DNA of 64,000 bases from Scatacola_A faecigallinarum (GTDB lineage Bacteria; Pseudomonadota; Alphaproteobacteria; RF32; CAG-239): NCBI GenBank assembly GCA_018713605.1, contig DVOM01000024.1, forward strand, positions 9,922 to 73,921, in the 5' to 3' direction. Shown here piece by piece: positions 16,807 through 26,246 of the stretch. The notes beneath the pieces are model-generated. The model did not search any database and was not told the origin of the DNA. It saw nothing but the letters and a program-made list of their open reading frames with translations. Each line of letters starts with the position of its first letter. Position 1 is the first letter of the stretch. The translations under genes were made by a program, and so were the position numbers.

Positions 16807-18123
16807 TCAGGCAATGTGTTCAATTATGACCGGTTTGTTTACCGGTTTCTGTTCCGAAACGGTTATGCTGCGTCTGAGATCTGCGGCGGCCTGTTGCCAG
16901 GACGTCTCATCAGCGGCATGAATAACGGCCAGCGGTCTGTGGGCGTCGACGTAATCGCCGATTTGGCAAAAGTCCGTATAGCCGGTCGAGTAGTCAAGTT
17001 TCTGGTCCGGGGTAATGCGGCCGCCTTTGAGGCCGATAATGCTCAGGCCTATGTTCCGGGTCTGCATGGACGCAATCCAGCCGTCCTTTTCGGCGTACAG
17101 CGGTTTAACAACCGGGGCGCGGGGCAGATATCTGTCCGGGTAATCGCAGAAATCGACCGGGCCACCGAGCGCCGCTACCATGCGGGCAAAAATTTCCAGT
17201 GCCCGGCCGGAAGACAATGCCTTTGTCAGTTTGTTCTCCGCTTCGGTTTCGTCTTTTGCCAGCTTGGCGGAAATCAGAAGTTCGGCGCAAAGCGCCATGG
17301 TGACTTTGTGCAGACGCGAATCGACGTCCTGCCCTTTAAGGTAAGCGACGGCTTCGGCGACTTCTACGGCATTGCCGGCGGTGCGGCCGAGAACCTGATT
17401 CATGTCGGTCAGGACGGCGGAGGTTTTGGTTCCGGCGCCGTTGGCGACGGTAACGATGGATTCTGCCAGCCGCCGCGCGTCGTCAAGATTATCCATAAAA
17501 GCGCCGTTGCCGCATTTGAGGTCCATAACCAGGCAGTTCAGTCCGGCGGCCAGTTTCTTGGACAAGATGGAAGCGGTTATCAGTTCGACGGATTCAACTG
17601 TGCCGCAGACGTCGCGAATGGCATAAATTTTTTTGTCGGCCGGGGCCAGATTGCCGGTTTGCCCGATAATCGCGCAACCGACTTCGCGAACGGTTTGGCG
17701 GAACCGGTCGTTGTCCGGCGCGGTTTGATAGCCGGGAATGGAATCGAACTTGTCGAGCGTGCCGCCGGTATGTCCGAGCCCGCGGCCGGAAATCATCGGC
17801 ACAAAACCGCCGCAGGCCGCAATCATCGGCGCCAGCATCAGGCTGACTTTGTCGCCGACGCCGCCGGAAGAGTGTTTGTCGACGACAGGCCCGTCAATGT
17901 CCGGCCATTGCAGCACGTCGCCGGAATCGCGCATGTTCAGCGTAAGCGCGACGGTTTCGTCTCGGGAAAAGCCGTTCAGAAAAATTGCCATGGTCAGGGC
18001 GGCGGTTTGGGCGTCGGCAATCGAACCGTCGGTTATGCCTTTGACGAAAAAGCCGATTTCTTCGCCGGTCAGCGTTTGGCGGCTGCGTTTTTTGCGAATG
18101 ATTTCCTGCGGCAGAAAAGTCAT
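16807..18123 (-). CDS. deoA: Thymidine phosphorylase
   Basis: Splits thymidine (or deoxyuridine) with phosphate into base and deoxyribose-1-phosphate. 438 residues, typical of the E. coli enzyme. MTFLPQEIIRKKR start; LTMAIFLNGFSRDETVALT helix; VDKHSSGGVGDKVSLMLAPMIAACG is the phosphate-binding KHSSGGVGD motif; SGRGLGHTGGTLDKFDSIPG is the family signature. Sits between deoC (one base apart) and deoB. Confidence 0.96.
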   Translation of the reverse strand: MTFLPQEIIRKKRSRQTLTGEEIGFFVKGITDGSIADAQTAALTMAIFLNGFSRDETVALTLNMRDSGDVLQWPDIDGPVVDKHSSGGVGDKVSLMLAPMIAACGGFVPMISGRGLGHTGGTLDKFDSIPGYQTAPDNDRFRQTVREVGCAIIGQTGNLAPADKKIYAIRDVCGTVESVELITASILSKKLAAGLNCLVMDLKCGNGAFMDNLDDARRLAESIVTVANGAGTKTSAVLTDMNQVLGRTAGNAVEVAEAVAYLKGQDVDSRLHKVTMALCAELLISAKLAKDETEAENKLTKALSSGRALEIFARMVAALGGPVDFCDYPDRYLPRAPVVKPLYAEKDGWIASMQTRNIGLSIIGLKGGRITPDQKLDYSTGYTDFCQIGDYVDAHRPLAVIHAADETSWQQAAADLRRSITVSEQKPVNKPVIIEHIA

Positions 18124-18124
18124 A

Positions 18125-18862
18125 TCAGTATCCTCTTTCTATTACTTCTATCAGATTGTCGAGCAGCGAACTGGCGCCGATGCGGAAGTTGGACGGGCTT
18201 ATCCATTTCCAGCCCATGATCGCGTTGGCAAGAACCAGATATTTTTTTGCGTCGTCGATGGTTTTGATGCCGCCGCTCGCCTTGAAACCGACATTGCGAC
18301 GGCCGGAGGCGACGGTTTCCAGAATGACGTTGGCGGCTTCCGGCGTTGCCGAAACCGGCGTTTTGCCGGTGGAGGTTTTGATAAAGTTGGCGCCGTTGTC
18401 GATACAGATGCCGGCAGCGCGGGCAATCAGCGCGGCTTTTTCAATAACGCCGGTTTCCAGAATGATTTTGGAAGGATGTTTTTTGCCGGTAATTTTACTT
18501 ATCAGGGCAACGAAGTCGGCACAGGTCTGATAATCGCCGGCAAGAAAGTTCCTGTACGGAAAGACGGCGTCGATTTCCACGGCGCCCTTTTCGAGCGCGT
18601 ATTCCGTTTCGGCACGGACTTTGCTCAGGTCGCTGCCGCCGTCGGGGAAGTTGACGACCGTGGCAAGTTTGACGCTGGTGCCGTCCAGCAGGCTTTTGGC
18701 CAGCGGCAGAAATTTCGGATATATGCAGACGGCGGCGACGTTGCCGTAGGGTGTCTGGGCTTTGGCGCAGAGCTTTTCAATGCGGCTTTCGGTGTCGTCG
18801 TTGTTCAGCGACGTGAGGTCGAGCAGGCGGACGAGGTGTTTGGCGGCAGTAACGTCATCCAT
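18125..18862 (-). CDS. deoC: Deoxyribose-phosphate aldolase
   Basis: Cleaves 2-deoxyribose-5-phosphate to acetaldehyde and glyceraldehyde-3-phosphate, the exit of the deoxynucleoside pathway. 245 residues, class I TIM barrel. LLDLTSLNNDDTESRIEKLC opening, VAAVCIYPKFL, ATVVNFPDGG, IILETGVI, and FIKTSTGKTP containing the Schiff-base Lys; VGFKASGGIKTIDDAK completes the site. Longer E. coli-type form rather than the short bacterial one. Confidence 0.95.
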   Translation of the reverse strand: MDDVTAAKHLVRLLDLTSLNNDDTESRIEKLCAKAQTPYGNVAAVCIYPKFLPLAKSLLDGTSVKLATVVNFPDGGSDLSKVRAETEYALEKGAVEIDAVFPYRNFLAGDYQTCADFVALISKITGKKHPSKIILETGVIEKAALIARAAGICIDNGANFIKTSTGKTPVSATPEAANVILETVASGRRNVGFKASGGIKTIDDAKKYLVLANAIMGWKWISPSNFRIGASSLLDNLIEVIERGY

Positions 18863-18864
18863 GG

Positions 18865-19671
18865 CTAAATCTCCCGAATACAGGTTTTGACTAAGCGGAT
18901 AAGGTTTGCGGAGGCCTTTTCGGCTTCACGCAGGGTTTCGGCATGGTTTAACGCGCCTTGTTTCAGGCCGCAGCCCAGATTGACGATGACCGAAAAACCG
19001 AGAACCCTCATGCCGGAATGAACGGCACAGATAACTTCGGGAACGGTGGACATGCCGACAGCGTCGGCACCGAGAATCCGATAGGCGCGAACTTCGGCCG
19101 GGGTGTCGAAAGTCGGACCGCTGACCATCAGATAGACGCCTTCGGCCAGCGGGATGTTTTCCCGTGCGGCAATTTGTCTGACCCGGGTGCGGAGTTCCGC
19201 GTCATAGGCGTTGCTCATGTCGGGGAAACGGGGGCCGAAGGCGTCGTCGTTGGGACCGACAAGCGGGTTGGCGCCGCTGAGGTTGATATGGTCGGAAATC
19301 AACATAATCGTTCCGGCCGGCAGCTCCGCGGTCAGTGAACCGGAGGCATTGGTAACAATCAGGTTTTTTATGCCGAGCAGCTGAAACGCCTTGATGAAGG
19401 TGTTTATGCTCTGCGGGCTGTGACCCTCGTAAAGATGGACGCGTCCCTGCATGCAAAGTATGTCTTTGCCCTCAAGCCGGCCGATAATCAGGCGTCCTTT
19501 GTGTCCGCTGACGGTGCTTTGCGGAAAGCCTTCAATTTCGGCATAGGGGATAATGACCGGGTTTTCCACCAGATCGCCGAGCGCTCCCAGGCCGCTGCCG
19601 AGTATGACGGCGGTTTCTGGACTGTAGGCGCCGAGGCGGGCTTTGATTTGAGCGGCAATTTTCTCTATCAT
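18865..19671 (-). CDS. punA: Purine nucleoside phosphorylase
   Basis: Trimeric-type (NP-II) purine nucleoside phosphorylase, phosphorolysing inosine/guanosine or xanthosine. 268 residues. ETAVILGSGLGALGDLVENP (phosphate site), FPQSTVSGHKGRL with the conserved GH, LCMQGRVHLYEGHS, LIVTNASGSL, and AVGMSTVPEVICAVHSGMRVLGFSVIVN. Overlaps cdd by four bases. Purine specificity (PunA or XapA type) cannot be told by eye. Confidence 0.93.
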   Translation of the reverse strand: MIEKIAAQIKARLGAYSPETAVILGSGLGALGDLVENPVIIPYAEIEGFPQSTVSGHKGRLIIGRLEGKDILCMQGRVHLYEGHSPQSINTFIKAFQLLGIKNLIVTNASGSLTAELPAGTIMLISDHINLSGANPLVGPNDDAFGPRFPDMSNAYDAELRTRVRQIAARENIPLAEGVYLMVSGPTFDTPAEVRAYRILGADAVGMSTVPEVICAVHSGMRVLGFSVIVNLGCGLKQGALNHAETLREAEKASANLIRLVKTCIREI

Positions 19672-20078
19672 TTGGCAAGATCCTTTTCATCAAAAGCGAA
19701 GGGCAGAAGTTCGGCGGCGGTGCAGGTTCTGCGGACCCCGGACGCGTCGGCCAGATGAACCAGCGTCTGCGGCGCGGAAAATTCCTTTATCCGCTGCCGG
19801 CAGGCGCCGCAGGGCGAAATCAGCTCCTTGCCGCTGCCCAAAATCAGAATTTCGGCAATTTCACGGCTGCCGCCGGCAATCATGGCGGCAATGGCGCCGG
19901 TTTCGGCACAGCTGCCGCAGGGATATGACACGTTTTCGACGTTGCATCCGGCGTAAAAACGGCCGTCGCCGCTGAGAACGGCAGCGCCGACCGCAAACCG
20001 CGAATAGGGAGCATAGGCGTTTTTCATTGCCGCGGAGGCGAGTTCAAACAGCTTGGGGATATTATTCATTTCTTGCAT
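19668..20078 (-). CDS. cdd: Cytidine deaminase
   Basis: Homotetrameric zinc enzyme converting (deoxy)cytidine to (deoxy)uridine. 136 residues. GCNVENVSYPCGSCAETGAI gives Cys57 and the proton-shuttling Glu59; PCGACRQ supplies Cys90 and Cys93. First gene of the minus-strand nucleoside run, divergent from asmA across an AT-rich 110-base spacer likely to hold promoters for both. An ATG nine bases downstream is an alternative start. Confidence 0.94.
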   Translation of the reverse strand: MQEMNNIPKLFELASAAMKNAYAPYSRFAVGAAVLSGDGRFYAGCNVENVSYPCGSCAETGAIAAMIAGGSREIAEILILGSGKELISPCGACRQRIKEFSAPQTLVHLADASGVRRTCTAAELLPFAFDEKDLAK

Positions 20079-20188
20079 ATTTCCCTTAAAATGTTTATTA
20101 ATTAATTTATGTTTTAATACTATATACAGTTTGCGGATTTAGCAAAGATTATTTTAACTTTTTGCATTACCGGCGGGGGAGAAAAGTT

Positions 20189-23100
20189 TTGAAAAAGGCG
20201 GCAATCATTATACTGGCGGTGTTAGTTCTGGCAGTCGGCGGCGTATCGGCCTATGTGGCGATGATTGACTGGAATGAGCACAAGGACCAGATTGCCGCGC
20301 AGTTTTCGGAAGTGAGCGGCAAACGCGTCGTTTTTGAGGGACCGGTCAGCTTCAAGATTTTTCCGTCGCCGGACCTGACCGCCTCCAATATCAAGATTTA
20401 CAGCCGCGAGGGCGTCAATCAGGACGTGCCGCTGGCGACCATTGACCGGCTGGTGGCCAAACTGTCGCTGTGGCCGCTGCTGAAAGGCAACTTCGAAGTC
20501 AAGATGATGTCGCTGATTGAGCCGAAGATTTTGATGGACGTTGACGACAACGGCCGATTAAACTGGCAGTCGTCGATTACGGAAGAACAGAAGCTTAATC
20601 TGGACAATGTGGAAATAAAGCTCGACAGCGTGCTGCTGGAAAAAGCGACGCTGAATTTCGTCAATGCCAAGCATGATGTTGACATCAAGCTGGAGAATCT
20701 GAATGCGGAAGTGATTGCACCGAGCATCTTCGGTCCGTACCGTATTGAAGGCAGCTATATCAAGGACAACAATCCGGAAGGCTTCGCCATGTCGCTGGGA
20801 CGGTTTTCGGAAAGTTTTGCGACATCGGTCAATTTTGTGCTGAACCATCCTACTTCGGAAACCTTTGTCCGTTTTGACGGTTCGATACTGCTGAAGAACG
20901 ATGCGATTAACGGCAACCTGATTGTCGAATCGAAAAAACCGGTCGACTTCATCAACAAAAACTTCAAAGACGTCAATCTGGGCACGGCGTATGATTATCC
21001 GCTGGCTTTGTCGATGCAGCTGGACACCAATAAAACCAAAGCTTCCCTGTCAAATATCGTTGTGAAGTACGGAACGACGGCCGGTGCCGGAAATATTCTG
21101 ATTCCGCTTGCGGAAGAATATGCCGACGAGGACGAGGAACCGTCCCGGCGGCGGGCGGAAATCGGTTTTGAAATGACCGACTTTGATTTAACGCCGATTG
21201 CGGCGGCGCTGAAAGCCGGTTATGAGAAGTACGGCGCGGAAGGGGCGGCTTATAATCCGCAGCTTAAGTTTGATTTTATTGCCGACTTGAAATCCATCAA
21301 CACGACCTATAACGGCCAGACGTTGAAAAACTTCAACCTGAGCGCCGATTATCTGGACAACCAGCTGACTCTCCGTAATCTGAGCGCGACGCTGCCCGGC
21401 GAAACGGAATTTAAGGTTACCGGCGACGTGTTTGCCGACAATGATGAGCTTACCTATTCGCTGCAACCCGAATATACGACCAATGATTTGCAGAAACTGC
21501 TGGGCTGGCTGGGATATCAGGTTAATCAGGTAACGCAGGCGACCTATAAGCGCAGCACCGGCGACGCAACCGTGGAAGGAACGCTGAAAACGGTAAAGGT
21601 TTCGCCGTACGAAATCAGTGTCGACAAGAGTTCTTTTTCCGGCAATATGGGCATTATTACCGGCGAGAGGCCGAATGTCTTTCTTGAGGTTAATGCCGAC
21701 AGCGTTAACTTTGACAATTATATTCCGCCGCTGCCGGCCGAAGAGCAAGGCGGCACCCTTGCCGAAAAAATTAACCGCCGTTTTGCCAGACTTGGTTTCC
21801 TGAATGATTTCGACATGCGGCTTTTCGGTAAAATCGGGCTGGGCATTTATGAGAACATTCCGTTTGAAAATACGCAGTTTGACATGGATACGGCGCAGGG
21901 CGTGCTGACGGTTTCGAAACTTAATGTCGGGGCAGTGGCCAATGCGGCGGTTGACGTTTCCGGCGTGTTGAAGGGCATGGGACAGTCGTTGCAGTTTGAA
22001 AATCTGAAGTATAGTCTGGAGACCAAGGATTTGGCATCTTTTCTGAACAAATTTACGCTGCCGCTGCCGAATGCCGATTTGAAAAAACTCAAAAACTTCA
22101 GTTCTAAGGGCATTTTAACCGGCAGTCCGGAACTTATGGCAATGAAGACGGTCTCACGTTTGGAAAACATTGATTTCATTTATGGCGGGCAGGCCGGAAA
22201 GCAGAATGGGCAGTGGGTTTTTGCGGGAGAGGTTGATCTGAAGGCACCGGATTTTGTTCAGCTGGTTAACGATTTTAACTTTAACTACAAGCCCAAGGCC
22301 TTTTCGCTGGGGATTTTTACGCTGGCGTCCAAAGTTTCGGGAACCGCCGACAAATTCAGGCTTACCGGTCTGAATGCCTTTGTCGGTTCCAACAATTTTA
22401 AAGGCGAGCTGGCTGTTGACCGCAGCCTGGGGCGTCCGAACATTACGGCTCGGATGGACGTTAACAAGTTTGAACTGGAGCGCTTTTTTTACAATGATGC
22501 GCCGAGTCAGGAGAATAAGGTTAATTTCCGCGCCGGCGAAGCCGAGAATGCCGCTTTTGTTGCCCGTCCGTTTTTGGACAAGAGCAAAATCAATTATGAT
22601 TTTTACAAAACGTTTGATCTGAACGGAAACTTTAAAATTGCGTCGCTGACATACAAAAACGAGGATTTCAGAAATGCGGCACTGAACGGCGTTCTGAAAG
22701 ACGGGGTGTTGATGCTTGGCAATTTTGCCGCGGATTACAACGGCGGACAGGTTTCGGGCAATGCCGAACTCGGTATGGTCGATGTGCCGTATCTGAAGGG
22801 CGAACTTAATCTGCAAGGGCAGAAAATGGCGGAAAAAAGCTGGAGCGGCAGCGTGTACGGCATAAAATCGGGAATTTTGTCCGCACAGGCCGCTTTTTAT
22901 ACCGGCGCCGCTTCCGAAGAAGAAATGCTGACCGGTCTGGGCGCAGACATCAGCTATACGGTTGAAGCGCCGGTCGTCAAGGGCTGGAATTTAAGCGTCG
23001 TTGATACAGACCTGAAAAAACGCGACCGTTCGGACGGGCTGGCGGCGCTGGTACAGGAGAATCTGCAAAAAGGCGAAACGGCCTTTGCGCGCGCTGCCGG

Positions 23101-24556
23101 CAAAGTTAAAATCGTGAATGCGCAATATACTTTTGAAAACGCGGTCTTTGAGGCGCCGGGCTGGACGGTGTCCATGACCGACAAAGGCAGTCTGGACACC
23201 TGGGACATGGATGCGGGCTTTACGGTAACTTTTCCCGGCGGCAAGGTCAAACCGTTCGGCTTTGCAATGACCGGTCCGATGATTTCGCCGGCTCTGACCG
23301 TTGACGTCAAGGCGATTACCGATACCTACGACGCTCACTGGGAAAAGGTTGCCGCGGACAAAAAGGCTGCGGAGGATGCCCGCAAGGCACATCTGAAGGC
23401 TCTGATGGACGAGCAGCAGAATTATGCCAAGAACATTCAGCAGCGTTTGTTCAAAGACGTTATTCCGGAACTGGAAGCGCGTCGCAAAATGACGACGGAC
23501 GCCGATATTCTGGCTAAATACAAAGAGATTGACGACCGGGTCAAAGAAGTCAGCAAAGGTTTGGACGAGGTTATTGTTCAGGGACTGGTTCCCGAGTTCG
23601 ACGAAAGCCTGCCGAAGGCGCTCGGTGAGAAAAATTCGCAGCTGGACGACCGTTCAGCCGGATTTAAAAACGAAATACTCGGCGTTTATGAGCAGGACGT
23701 TAAAAAGAGAATCAACGGTTTCTACAACAAAATCGTCGACAATTACAACCGCTCGAAAGCGGATGTCAACACTTACCGTGACAACTACGGCGTTTTCGGC
23801 CGGCGTCTGGCGATGATTAAGACCATGCTGGACATAGAACAGGACGACCGGGTCATCGAAATGAAAAAAGAAATTGAGGACAGGCTGCTGGCGCTGGACG
23901 CGGTCAATACGCAGGTAGTCAAAGACTATATCTTTATGCAGAACAGTCATGATCTCGGGCAGTTGGAAGATTATGCCGCCAAAATTGCCGGCCTGGAGGT
24001 GCAGTCGGCGGAGGATTTGAAACTGCTGAATGAAAAAATCGAAGCGCTGTTCAAGTATTCGGAGGAAATTACGTCGGCAGAAGAAAAAGCTTATGACGAA
24101 AAGCTCAAGCAAGAGGAAATCAAGAAAAAGCTGGAGGAAAACACCGGCAAAATTTCAGGCGCGCGGGGAGAGGACATTACGGTAACGCGCGATATTGAAG
24201 AAATTGAAAAGATGGAAGCCGCCAAGATGAAAGAGGATATTCCGGTTCTGGATTTCAGCGGCAAAACGCCGAGCGGAATCGTCAAGAAACCGACGATAAT
24301 TCTGGAAGGCGAAACAGCAGCGGAAACTGACAATGCGACTTCGGGGAGCGTCAGGATATGGCAGAAACTCGAACCGGTCGGGCGAACATTTCCGGAGGTC
24401 TTGAAAGCAGAGGAAAACGTTGTTTCGGCGCCGGTCGAAACAACGGAAAAAACGGTTGCGGCAGAGCCGGCGTCTGAGCCCGAAAAGCCTCTGCTGAAGC
24501 AGACTCTGGGCGAAATTTCCAAAGCTTCGGGCAAAATAATCAGGGTAGACGATTAA
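20189..24556 (+). CDS. AsmA-family envelope protein with C-terminal coiled coil
   Basis: 1455-residue AsmA-like protein. The family forms long beta-groove bridges between inner and outer membranes and is linked to phospholipid transport and outer-membrane homeostasis. TTG 20189 is chosen (GGGGAG eight bases upstream, giving MKKAAIIILAVLVLAVGGVSAYV as membrane anchor). The AsmA N-terminal pattern follows: VSGKRVVFEGPVSFKIFPSPDLTASNIKIYS. Residues 100-1000 are strand-rich. From about 1050 to 1315 it turns strongly helical and charged, a long coiled coil, then a Pro/Thr/Glu tail. The coiled-coil extension is unusual for AsmA. Confidence 0.85.
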   Translation: MKKAAIIILAVLVLAVGGVSAYVAMIDWNEHKDQIAAQFSEVSGKRVVFEGPVSFKIFPSPDLTASNIKIYSREGVNQDVPLATIDRLVAKLSLWPLLKGNFEVKMMSLIEPKILMDVDDNGRLNWQSSITEEQKLNLDNVEIKLDSVLLEKATLNFVNAKHDVDIKLENLNAEVIAPSIFGPYRIEGSYIKDNNPEGFAMSLGRFSESFATSVNFVLNHPTSETFVRFDGSILLKNDAINGNLIVESKKPVDFINKNFKDVNLGTAYDYPLALSMQLDTNKTKASLSNIVVKYGTTAGAGNILIPLAEEYADEDEEPSRRRAEIGFEMTDFDLTPIAAALKAGYEKYGAEGAAYNPQLKFDFIADLKSINTTYNGQTLKNFNLSADYLDNQLTLRNLSATLPGETEFKVTGDVFADNDELTYSLQPEYTTNDLQKLLGWLGYQVNQVTQATYKRSTGDATVEGTLKTVKVSPYEISVDKSSFSGNMGIITGERPNVFLEVNADSVNFDNYIPPLPAEEQGGTLAEKINRRFARLGFLNDFDMRLFGKIGLGIYENIPFENTQFDMDTAQGVLTVSKLNVGAVANAAVDVSGVLKGMGQSLQFENLKYSLETKDLASFLNKFTLPLPNADLKKLKNFSSKGILTGSPELMAMKTVSRLENIDFIYGGQAGKQNGQWVFAGEVDLKAPDFVQLVNDFNFNYKPKAFSLGIFTLASKVSGTADKFRLTGLNAFVGSNNFKGELAVDRSLGRPNITARMDVNKFELERFFYNDAPSQENKVNFRAGEAENAAFVARPFLDKSKINYDFYKTFDLNGNFKIASLTYKNEDFRNAALNGVLKDGVLMLGNFAADYNGGQVSGNAELGMVDVPYLKGELNLQGQKMAEKSWSGSVYGIKSGILSAQAAFYTGAASEEEMLTGLGADISYTVEAPVVKGWNLSVVDTDLKKRDRSDGLAALVQENLQKGETAFARAAGKVKIVNAQYTFENAVFEAPGWTVSMTDKGSLDTWDMDAGFTVTFPGGKVKPFGFAMTGPMISPALTVDVKAITDTYDAHWEKVAADKKAAEDARKAHLKALMDEQQNYAKNIQQRLFKDVIPELEARRKMTTDADILAKYKEIDDRVKEVSKGLDEVIVQGLVPEFDESLPKALGEKNSQLDDRSAGFKNEILGVYEQDVKKRINGFYNKIVDNYNRSKADVNTYRDNYGVFGRRLAMIKTMLDIEQDDRVIEMKKEIEDRLLALDAVNTQVVKDYIFMQNSHDLGQLEDYAAKIAGLEVQSAEDLKLLNEKIEALFKYSEEITSAEEKAYDEKLKQEEIKKKLEENTGKISGARGEDITVTRDIEEIEKMEAAKMKEDIPVLDFSGKTPSGIVKKPTIILEGETAAETDNATSGSVRIWQKLEPVGRTFPEVLKAEENVVSAPVETTEKTVAAEPASEPEKPLLKQTLGEISKASGKIIRVDD

Positions 24557-24670
24557 AATCAGACTCTTTTGACTTAAGGGTTGTGCAAGGGTTGTTTTTG
24601 GCTTGTCGAATCGTTTTTTTATGATATGATTTTGGGCATTGTGTAACATTATGTATTATTGGAGTTTTAC

Positions 24671-25561
24671 ATGATAAAAAAACCTGAAGTTTGTATTTTG
24701 CCCGTAGCCGGACTTTCAACCAGAAACCTTCCGGCAACAAAAGCTCTTCACAAAGGGTTTCTTACCCTCGACAGTCTGCCGATTATTCAGTATGCGGTTG
24801 ATGCCTGTGCGGAAATCGGGGTTAAGGAAATTGTTTTCATCTACAGTGACCAGTCCTGCAAACATTTGTTTGAAACCTATTTCAAACCTTATCCGTGGCT
24901 GGAAAACCATTTAAAAGAAAAAAACAAGCTTGATCTTCTGAAAGTCATTCAGGACATTATTCCGCACGGCATGAAGTTTTCTTTTGCCGAGCAGAAGGAA
25001 CCCAAAGGCAATGGCCATGCCATTCTGATGGCCAGGGAGATCGTCGGCGACCGTGACTTTATCGTAATGTGGCCGGATGACGTATATATCAATATTCACG
25101 GCGACGGTATTCTGAAACAGCTGCTTAAAGTTTATGACGAATACGGCGGCATGGTTGAGAATATCATGGAATTTCCGCGCGAACAGATGACCCGTTACGG
25201 TGCTCTGGTCGGCGCGGTTCGCGACGGCCGGGTCGTTCATGCCAAAGGCCTGGTCGAGAAGCCGAAGCTTGAAGAAGTTCCGTCAAACTACGCCAGCATG
25301 GGGCCGTATATTCTGCCGAACGTGATTATGGACATTCTGCCTGAGGTCAGCAAAGGTTCCAACGGCGAAATCAATCTGACCGACGCCATGAATCTGGCGG
25401 CGGCGCGCGGTGTCAAACTCAGCGGCGTTCTTTGTGACGCTATGAGGTTTGACTGCGGCACCAACAAGGATTTGGCATATTCCGACCTTAAGCTCAAATT
25501 GATGCGCAATCCGGAGATGCGGGCTTATGCAAAGGATTTGCTGGATACGATGTTCGTTTAA
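24671..25561 (+). CDS. galU: UTP-glucose-1-phosphate uridylyltransferase-like nucleotidyltransferase
   Basis: 296-residue GalU-type enzyme making UDP-sugar from a sugar-1-phosphate for envelope polysaccharides. ATG 24671 has GGAG seven bases upstream. Overall GalU layout is clear: CILPVAGLSTRNLPATKA, EQKEPKGNGHAIL, WPDD, RYGALVG, GLVEKP, and GEINLTDA. The activation loop differs from the family norm: GLSTRN instead of GLGTRF, and HKGFLTLDSLPIIQY instead of PKEMLPIVDKPxIQY. It may be a paralogue with another sugar preference. Ends in a bidirectional terminator. Confidence 0.85.
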   Translation: MIKKPEVCILPVAGLSTRNLPATKALHKGFLTLDSLPIIQYAVDACAEIGVKEIVFIYSDQSCKHLFETYFKPYPWLENHLKEKNKLDLLKVIQDIIPHGMKFSFAEQKEPKGNGHAILMAREIVGDRDFIVMWPDDVYINIHGDGILKQLLKVYDEYGGMVENIMEFPREQMTRYGALVGAVRDGRVVHAKGLVEKPKLEEVPSNYASMGPYILPNVIMDILPEVSKGSNGEINLTDAMNLAAARGVKLSGVLCDAMRFDCGTNKDLAYSDLKLKLMRNPEMRAYAKDLLDTMFV

Positions 25562-25582
25562 TGCGGAATAACGGAGAGTGAT

Positions 25583-25613
25583 AAAAAAGACCGGAATTGT
25601 CCGGTCTTTTTTT
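25583..25613. terminator. Bidirectional terminator between galU and atpF
   Basis: AAAAAAGACCGG / CCGGTCTTTTTT hairpin separating converging operons. Confidence 0.93.
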
Positions 25614-25637
25614 GTATGAAAATGTTTTTGAAACCGT

Positions 25638-26246
25638 TTACAGTCTGGTTATCAGGCTGATGGAATCGTCAATCAGCTTATTTTGTGTTTTGGCATCCAA
25701 ATTTTTGACAATGGCAGCTTTGACCGTTTTGATGGTAAGTTCACTGGTCAAATCGGAAATTTCTCTGGCCGCCTTTTCTTTAGATGCGGTAATCCGGTCT
25801 TCGGCCTCTTTTTCCTTAATTTTCATTTCTTCTTCAAGTTTGGCGAGGTTTTCTTTTTTGAGATATTCGATTTCTTTCTGCGATTTGTTTAATATTGCCT
25901 GTGCTTCCTTATCGGCGTTAAGAAATTTTTTTTCATAATCGGCCAGCAGTTTCTGCGCTTCGTCGCGGAGTTCGGCCGCGTCGTGGATGCGTTTGGTTAT
26001 GTTGTCAATGCGTTTGTTCAGCATTGAGCGAACCAGCCTGCCGACCGGTCCGGCCAGCAGCAGGACGACCAGAACGAAAGCTACGCCGACCCAGAATTCG
26101 GCGCTTTGATAGAAGATTTCCTCGTGACCGTGAAGTTGTTCGGCGGTGTTCTCAATTATGCCGGAAACGTCATCGGCAGCCTGCATAACCGCGTTTTGTG
26201 CGGCGTCGATGATTTCTTTGCCGGAATTAATGTTTTCGGTGGTCAT
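25638..26246 (-). CDS. atpF: F0 ATP synthase subunit b
   Basis: Peripheral stalk subunit linking F0 to F1. 202 residues. A membrane helix (about residues 52-70, FWVGVAFVLVVLLLAGPVG) sits after an unusually long, acidic N-terminal lead; then a long charged coiled coil with repeated Lys/Glu to the C-terminus. Overlaps the b' gene by four bases. The b and b' pair side by side is the alphaproteobacterial and cyanobacterial arrangement. Confidence 0.92.
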   Translation of the reverse strand: MTTENINSGKEIIDAAQNAVMQAADDVSGIIENTAEQLHGHEEIFYQSAEFWVGVAFVLVVLLLAGPVGRLVRSMLNKRIDNITKRIHDAAELRDEAQKLLADYEKKFLNADKEAQAILNKSQKEIEYLKKENLAKLEEEMKIKEKEAEDRITASKEKAAREISDLTSELTIKTVKAAIVKNLDAKTQNKLIDDSISLITRL

